In this document: piece after piece, positions 58,837-64,000 of the stretch
How the letters are laid out: the number at the start of each line of letters is the position of its first letter
Position numbering within the stretch: position 1 is the stretch's first letter
IMG/VR virus record: IMGVR_UViG_3300047168_000120
Span: 31,521 to 95,520 of that record
Reading direction: 5' to 3' (one strand)
Source: a virus
DNA: 64,000 bases
Translations under genes and position numbers: made by a program
The notes under the pieces: generated by a model
The model's input: the letters and a program-made list of their open reading frames with translations, nothing else
The model's database searches: none
Told to the model about the DNA's origin: nothing

Positions 58837-58865
58837 TGCGCACGGCAAATCGATCAACAACTCAT

Positions 58866-58895
58866 GGGCGTGTCCGGTGCATCACCGGCACGCCC
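58866..58895 (+). terminator. Hairpin between head genes
   Basis: GGGCGTG-t-CCGGTG, CAT loop, CACCGG-CACGCCC: 13 bp with one bulge, followed only by TT. Attenuator or processing site. Confidence 0.5.
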
Positions 58896-58907
58896 TTGGT
58901 GGTTTGA

Positions 58908-59555
58908 ATGACAGATCTAGTCACGCTCGCGGCCGCGCAGGCTTTCGTTCAGGATACGACCAGCGATGGCGCAGCCTGGGTGCAGACCTGCATTGATGCC
59001 GCCAGCCAATCGGTGATAGATTTTCTCGGACCGGATCCATCGACTCAGACCAGGACGGAGCTGCTCAGCGGCTATAATACGAGCTCACTCTACCCCAGGG
59101 CATCAGGAAAAGTCGCGCCGATCACCGGCTTAACCAGCATCACGATCAACCCGGCACTGACGCAATGTGCCGAGCCATGGCCAAACGTGGGGTTGAACAT
59201 CGCGGCGCCGATCACCGTTGATATGTCCACCGTGAGTTTCGAGGCGGGCATGATTTATTACACCAACGGTAGAATTTTTCCTCGGGGAAAAAAGAATATC
59301 ACCGTTGTCTATACGTCAGGGTATGCCCTGACGCCAACAACGGGCATTCCGAACCTTCCATCGTCAATTTCCCTGGCCGTTCTCTATACCGTCAAGGCTT
59401 TTTACACCACGCTCGGCAAGGAAATGAATGCCGCCAGCGAAAGCTATTCCGGCGTGATGAGCCAATCATTTTTCAGCTCTGGCGCAGGTGCAATTCCGCC
59501 GGCGGCTCAGTTGCTGCTTAAGCCCTACCTGCCCAAAATGCATATGCCGGGATAG
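58908..59555 (+). CDS. Head-tail connector protein, gp6-like
   Basis: 215 aa. N-terminal helices (LAAAQAFVQDTTSDGAAWVQ ... VIDFLGP) and a central ITINPALT...GMIYYTNGRIFPRG beta part, ending KPYLPKMHMPG: the fold and order of HK97 gp6-type adaptor proteins. Follows the capsid block as usual. Confidence 0.75.
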   Translation: MTDLVTLAAAQAFVQDTTSDGAAWVQTCIDAASQSVIDFLGPDPSTQTRTELLSGYNTSSLYPRASGKVAPITGLTSITINPALTQCAEPWPNVGLNIAAPITVDMSTVSFEAGMIYYTNGRIFPRGKKNITVVYTSGYALTPTTGIPNLPSSISLAVLYTVKAFYTTLGKEMNAASESYSGVMSQSFFSSGAGAIPPAAQLLLKPYLPKMHMPG

Positions 59556-59561
59556 GCGCGA

Positions 59562-60179
59562 ATGAGCGGAAGCCTAAATGCCGTTCGAAACCAGGTCTCG
59601 ATGGCGGCGCGGCGGCGCGGGACAATGATCACGCTGCGCCGCGCGCAGACCACGGGCGGCCCGAATCCCCTCCAGATCCCGCCCATCGTTGAAAACCCGG
59701 AAATTGCCGCGGCGCAAGCAATCGGCGATACCGTTCTTTCGATAGGGGCTGCGACCGCCAACGGCGCGCTTGTGCCTGGCGATCTGATCACCGTCGATGG
59801 AAACACCTATACGGTCCAGACGCAGACCGCTTCTACGGCTTTCGGCGTCTCGCCGGCGGGATTCTTCAGCGTGCCGATTTCGCCTGCACTCAGCACCGCC
59901 GTCAGCCCGGGGGATGCCGTCACGCTGAGCTTTTCGGCGGATCAGGACTTTTACGCCAACATCAACTCCTATGCCCTGCAACAGGTCAACGAGGTGATCC
60001 AGGCGGCGGATCTGCAAATTCTCTTGCCTGCATGGGATACGATCACCGCTTCGCTGATCACGCAACCTCAGGAGACAGACAAGATCGTCTTCAACGGCCA
60101 GGTTCTGTCGATCATTTCCTGCTTGCCGCAGTTCATCCAGGGCCAGGTGGTGACCTACCGTATCCAGGCCCGGGCCTGA
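59562..60179 (+). CDS. Head-closure (stopper)-like protein with beta insertion
   Basis: 205 aa. Ends and spacing fit the stopper between adaptor and tail genes; residues about 45-130 form a strand-rich insert (DTVLSIGAATANGALVPGDL). QPQETDKIVFNGQVLSIISC resembles stopper C-terminal strands. Moderate confidence. Confidence 0.6.
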   Translation: MSGSLNAVRNQVSMAARRRGTMITLRRAQTTGGPNPLQIPPIVENPEIAAAQAIGDTVLSIGAATANGALVPGDLITVDGNTYTVQTQTASTAFGVSPAGFFSVPISPALSTAVSPGDAVTLSFSADQDFYANINSYALQQVNEVIQAADLQILLPAWDTITASLITQPQETDKIVFNGQVLSIISCLPQFIQGQVVTYRIQARA

Positions 60180-60181
60180 CG

Positions 60182-60637
60182 ATGAAGGGCGACCCGGATC
60201 AATTCGCCGTCGACGTCAGAAATTGGGTCGAGAAGGCCAAAAATGACGTGAATGGCGCGTTCCAAGCAACCGCTCTGCTGGCGCTTGCCAGGGTCAAGGA
60301 ACTGACACCGGTGGACACGGGATTTCTGCGCGCGTCCTGGACGATCGTGAACGCCGATAATGTCCAGGGAATGGACGGCTCGCCGGCGTCGGCCCTTGAG
60401 GCCGTGGCAAATCTCAGGCTGGGCGACCGAATCATGCTCGTTAATCCAGCGCCATACGCGATGCGCATCAATTTCGGTTTCGTCGGCGAGGACAGCCTTG
60501 GGCGCCATTACGATCAGAAGGGACGGCACATGGTCGAGCAAACCATTGCAGAGATGCCGGAAATCTCCCGCCAGGCCGTCAGCTGGGTCATGGGCGGCGG
60601 AACGCCGCTCACGATCATGGGCCTGGGGAATGACTGA
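60182..60637 (+). CDS. HK97 gp10-like tail-completion protein
   Basis: 151 aa, start MKGDPDQFAVDVRNWVEKAK. VKELTPVDTGFLRASWTI is the T-P-V-D-T-G-x-L-R-x-S motif of HK97 gp10 (neck) proteins, followed by NPAPYAMRINFGF and a C-terminal helix. Overlaps the next start by one base. Confidence 0.82.
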   Translation: MKGDPDQFAVDVRNWVEKAKNDVNGAFQATALLALARVKELTPVDTGFLRASWTIVNADNVQGMDGSPASALEAVANLRLGDRIMLVNPAPYAMRINFGFVGEDSLGRHYDQKGRHMVEQTIAEMPEISRQAVSWVMGGGTPLTIMGLGND

Positions 60638-63600
60638 TGTACGACGTCGTCGTAGATGCGCTGGACACGTATTTCCAAGCGCAGCTCGCTGCTTTAGCCA
60701 ATCCTCTGGACGTCGCATGGGAAGGTGTTGCCTACCGGCCGAGCGCCAGCAAGCCCTATCTGCGCATCAAGGTGTCTGGCTATGTGCGCACGCCGGCGGG
60801 CGTCGGCGCGGACTGCGTGAATGTGGAGAGCGGGGCCTATACGGTCTCAGTCGTCTATCCGGTGGGATCGGGCCGCGGGGCGGCCTCTGGTATAGCGCAG
60901 CAGATCGCGGAGATGTTTCCGCGCGGCATGTCTCTCGAGCTCGCTGGCCAGGCGCCGCTGATCATCATCAATGCGACAGCCGCGCCGGCGATGACCGAGG
61001 GCGCGTGGATGACGGTTCCCGTCTCCGTCTACTGGGTCACGACCGAAACGGCCGTCCTCAGCAGCGTTACGGTTTCGGAGGATAATATGATCTACGATTT
61101 TGCCTCCGCGCCGGCCGATTCTGTTGGCAGCAACGGTGATTATTATATTAACACGACATCCACCGGGTTCTTTGGGCCAAAAACCAACGGCGTTTGGCCA
61201 GATACCCCGCTTTTCTATATGCAGGGACCTGCCGGTCCGCCTGGCACATCTTCAAGCAACCGCTTCCTGACGAGCAGCTATTCCTCCGTACAGGCGACCT
61301 TCGCGGCCGCGCTTGCCTCCAGCGGCAATGCTTACGTCTATTCCGCACCAGGCGCTTATTCGGAGACAACAGCGATCACGGCAACCCTCGGCAGCTATTC
61401 GCTGACTTTCGACGGCGATGAAGAAACCGCATTCACCTTTCAAAATGGCATTTCTGGCTTTGCTTTCTCACTGGAGAATGAGCTGCAAAGTGTCTCGGTT
61501 AAAGGGATGTCGATCATTTCCGCGACCCCGCAGTCAAGCCCGCCTGCGGGCGCTGCAATTTCTATTCTGAGCCCCGGCTTTACATCTGGTGCGCTTCCCA
61601 AAACTACCAAAATTTCTAGCGTGCAGATTCTTGGCCAGTGGGCCAACGGTATCGTGCTACAGGGCGTTCCCGATGTTGTAGGAAACGGAATCGTCATTTC
61701 CTTCCCAAATGCCAATTCGACATCAGTTGGGATTTCGATCACCGGTAACACGGATGCTGGTATCGCAACGAAATACGGATTTACCGATTGCGTCATCGCC
61801 AATGGCGGCGGCACCGCGGTGAACATCGGAAACGATATTCAAGGTGTCAATTTCAAAAATCTCGTCACTTATGGGCAGCAATACGGGATCGTCTGGACAA
61901 ATACGACTGTTGCTGGCGATTTGCTCCAAGTTGCCGATAGCAACATGGAAGCTCATCAGGTTCTTGGACTTCAAGGAACCTCGTCTGCTCCGCTCTATAA
62001 TATCCAGATTGCTGACTCAACATTCAACACCGCTGCGCTTACCAGCGGCGTCCCGTTCATTTTACTAAATTATTGCACTACAGTAACGCTTAGCGGAAAT
62101 ATCTTTTCGCCCGGTGTCAGTGGCGCGACGATTTCCTTTACCAACTGCGTGAATTTAAGCATCGTCGGCGGCCAGCTACAGTGCGCGACTTTGAATCTGA
62201 CCGGTGGAAATAATTATCATTTCTCCAACGTGAATTTCAATGTGGCGACGATTCAAGGAGCGGCCACGAACTCGAAATATGACGGTTGCTCTTTCGCTAC
62301 AGCGACCGTGTTTACCGGTACGGGCGACTCACCCATAATTTCAGGGTGCAAGTTTGCCGCATTGCCAGATTTCACTGCAATAAATCCAGTGCTTTCGAAT
62401 AACTATTTTGCCGGCGTCTTGTACGTCTCGGGTGCGCCGGCATCATGCCTCTCCGGAAGTTATGTGCCGGGCGCCCAGCAACTTGTCGCGGCAACGCCAC
62501 AGTATTATGCGCAGTTTGACGGCGGAACAAATGCCACGCTCCAGGTCCTTACAAACGTAAGTAATCTGATTGTCGAAACCGTCAATCCAACAGAAATCAT
62601 TCTTCCTCCAGCGCCGACAATGGCGAACACAGGAATTCAGGACCTTGTGATCACATTTGCCGCGGCAAATTCCGCGATATCATGGGCGCTTGGAACTGGC
62701 ACGCAATCGTTTGCGGGTCCAACTCTTCCGACGACTGTGGTAGCGGGTCAGCAAATCGTTTTGCGTTGGATTCAATTCACCAATTCATGGCTAAACGTGT
62801 CGTCGTCCGCGGGCGGTTCTTCAATTACCAACGACCCGCAGCAGACGACGATGGCTCTGACAGATTTTCTGGGCGCGAGTATCGGGGGTGTCGACGCTAA
62901 AATCACGCCGCAGGCCTTCTTTGCAGCTTTGGGCGCGCCCGTATCCGGTCTTTCAACCGGTGCTGCGAGCAGTGCTGGTGATGAAATTCTGACGCTCCAG
63001 TCGGGTTCCTTGGTGGTCAATAGCATGTCAGAGATGTGGACAGGCTATTTCGCGGTGCAAGCAACCGCTCAGTTTCAGCCTGTGGTAAATTTGTCAGGCA
63101 ACACGGTGCTCGACAGCTCAGTGCATAATAATCGGAAGCTGGTTGCCAACACATCTTTGACCTTAACGCCAGATGCATTCGCATCGGTGGGCAATGGTTT
63201 TAGCTGCACGCTTATTGCTGACACGGGTGCCACGGTGACTTTTGGCAGCGGTTTCACAGTTTATGGAGGAGGAACAACTCTGGCGCCGGGCCAAACGGCT
63301 TTCATCAACGCTTTTACTGACAGCGCCAGCAACAATGTGGTGAACGTCGCGATTGTTGGGAGCGGCGGATCAATCACGGGAAACGGCCTAAGCGTCAGCA
63401 CGCTTTCGACAAATTACACGCCAGGATCATCAATCTCCATCGTAGGGTCGGTTGGGCCGGCCAATACGCCGGTTCAGGTGGCCATCGGTACGAGCGCCAC
63501 GGTTGCGCCAACGTCCGGCTGGGTTTCTGCCACGGTATCAGGCACAAACTTCGCTGCTTCTATCACCGAAGCGACGGCTGGCACCTATTATATTTGGGCG

Positions 63601-64000
63601 CAGCAGACGGGAAATACAGCGATTCAGGCGGTCAGCTCGGCTGTGACCGTAGCGTCGCAAACCCTCACGCTGAATTCGCCTGGCAGCAGCGGTACGGCTG
63701 GAACGGCAATACCGCTTTCTGGTACGGTTTCCCCGAGCGGCACCGGAGTCCAGGTGCAGCTCGGCACGAGTGCCACCGTTGCACCAACCGGATCGTGGAC
63801 CGCCGCAGCGATATCCGGCACCAGCTGGACGGCGTCTCTCACGCCATCTTCTGCCGGCACCTATTACGTTTGGGCTGAGGTGACGTCGAATACAGCTGTG
63901 CAGCAGATCAGCAGCGCGATTACGGTTGTGTCTGGCCCAACCGGCCTTACATGGACGCTGATCGGCGGTACTGGCACTGGCGCCATTACCTCGATGACGA
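60637..64000 (+). CDS. Tail-terminator-like domain in frame with a tail fibre (open at window edge)
   Basis: Open for at least 1121 codons with no stop. Residues 1-140 (MYDVVVDALDTYFQAQLAAL ... WMTVPVSVYWV) look like a DUF4128-type tail terminator. At 61087 a new ATG has CGGAGGATAAT before it, so a separate fibre protein probably starts there in the same frame. It has a collagen-like GPAGPPG, a right-handed beta-helix-like region (61.4-62.5 kb) and Ig-like repeats of about 85 residues near the end (TSATVAPTxxW, GTYYxWA). Receptor-binding fibre is likely. Confidence 0.75.
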   Translation, partial: MYDVVVDALDTYFQAQLAALANPLDVAWEGVAYRPSASKPYLRIKVSGYVRTPAGVGADCVNVESGAYTVSVVYPVGSGRGAASGIAQQIAEMFPRGMSLELAGQAPLIIINATAAPAMTEGAWMTVPVSVYWVTTETAVLSSVTVSEDNMIYDFASAPADSVGSNGDYYINTTSTGFFGPKTNGVWPDTPLFYMQGPAGPPGTSSSNRFLTSSYSSVQATFAAALASSGNAYVYSAPGAYSETTAITATLGSYSLTFDGDEETAFTFQNGISGFAFSLENELQSVSVKGMSIISATPQSSPPAGAAISILSPGFTSGALPKTTKISSVQILGQWANGIVLQGVPDVVGNGIVISFPNANSTSVGISITGNTDAGIATKYGFTDCVIANGGGTAVNIGNDIQGVNFKNLVTYGQQYGIVWTNTTVAGDLLQVADSNMEAHQVLGLQGTSSAPLYNIQIADSTFNTAALTSGVPFILLNYCTTVTLSGNIFSPGVSGATISFTNCVNLSIVGGQLQCATLNLTGGNNYHFSNVNFNVATIQGAATNSKYDGCSFATATVFTGTGDSPIISGCKFAALPDFTAINPVLSNNYFAGVLYVSGAPASCLSGSYVPGAQQLVAATPQYYAQFDGGTNATLQVLTNVSNLIVETVNPTEIILPPAPTMANTGIQDLVITFAAANSAISWALGTGTQSFAGPTLPTTVVAGQQIVLRWIQFTNSWLNVSSSAGGSSITNDPQQTTMALTDFLGASIGGVDAKITPQAFFAALGAPVSGLSTGAASSAGDEILTLQSGSLVVNSMSEMWTGYFAVQATAQFQPVVNLSGNTVLDSSVHNNRKLVANTSLTLTPDAFASVGNGFSCTLIADTGATVTFGSGFTVYGGGTTLAPGQTAFINAFTDSASNNVVNVAIVGSGGSITGNGLSVSTLSTNYTPGSSISIVGSVGPANTPVQVAIGTSATVAPTSGWVSATVSGTNFAASITEATAGTYYIWAQQTGNTAIQAVSSAVTVASQTLTLNSPGSSGTAGTAIPLSGTVSPSGTGVQVQLGTSATVAPTGSWTAAAISGTSWTASLTPSSAGTYYVWAEVTSNTAVQQISSAITVVSGPTGLTWTLIGGTGTGAITSMT

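Overview
The window is 64 kb of a tailed double-stranded DNA phage or prophage (HK97-type head: large terminase, portal, Mu F-like protein, prohead protease, major capsid protein). The host is probably an alphaproteobacterium, plausibly an Acetobacteraceae relative. The evidence is the GC-rich coding, a CtrA-like and a GcrA-like regulator (both alphaproteobacterial cell-cycle families), a spike base protein of the RCAP_rcc01079 type, and an AhcY of alphaproteobacterial character. No integrase lies in the window, but a CI-like repressor with divergently transcribed regulator and many dispersed operator-like palindromes suggest a temperate phage.

Layout. 1-7.6 kb: leftward train of about 17 small genes, most separated by the same module of two short hairpins followed by a strong Shine-Dalgarno; includes a DUF932 protein. 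7.7-11.4 kb: replication (DnaB helicase, initiator-like protein carrying an HNH domain, VRR-NUC nuclease). 11.5-12.7 kb: immunity region. 12.7-15.4 kb: leftward small genes including a sliding-clamp-like protein. 15.5-22.7 kb: rightward packaging region (putative small terminase, large terminase) that also holds a CtrA-like regulator, a sulfotransferase-like protein and the most unusual locus here, described next. 22.9-30.8 kb: GcrA-like regulator, spike base, portal, Nudix-containing protein, Mu F-like protein. 30.9-48.2 kb: an accessory block splitting the head module (membrane/lipoprotein genes, Tad2-like anti-Thoeris protein, papain-like protease, tRNA-CAU, a chain of stop/start-overlapping mini-genes, then leftward ahcY, HerA-like ATPase, MT-A70 methylase, GP88-like and Gp37/Gp68-like proteins). 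48.2-64 kb: prohead protease, an 1823-residue protein, scaffold-like protein, major capsid protein, connector genes and a long tail/fibre ORF running off the edge.

Main discovery candidate: at 17.05-19.33 kb a gene whose C-terminal domain resembles that of IS110 transposases (and, by published structural relation, the Nop domain of Tas proteins) is flanked by three arrays holding 21 stem-loop units. In 19 of them the loop is exactly 30 nt between complementary but unit-specific arms of 8-20 nt; one has a 31-nt loop and one an irregular stem. Every loop has C at position 1, G at 13 and CC at 18-19, leaving two variable 11-nt segments. Arm mispairs are mostly G-U on the plus strand, implying selection on an RNA. 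This looks like an array of dual-guide-like RNAs beside an RNA-binding protein, comparable in logic to TIGR-Tas or IS110 bridge RNAs, but I recognise no sequence match to either.

Regulation: about 17 copies of a palindrome ACACAT-N4-ATGTGT lie at gene boundaries throughout the window, two of them between the divergent immunity genes, so the phage repressor probably controls many transcription units directly, as in phage L5 stoperator systems.
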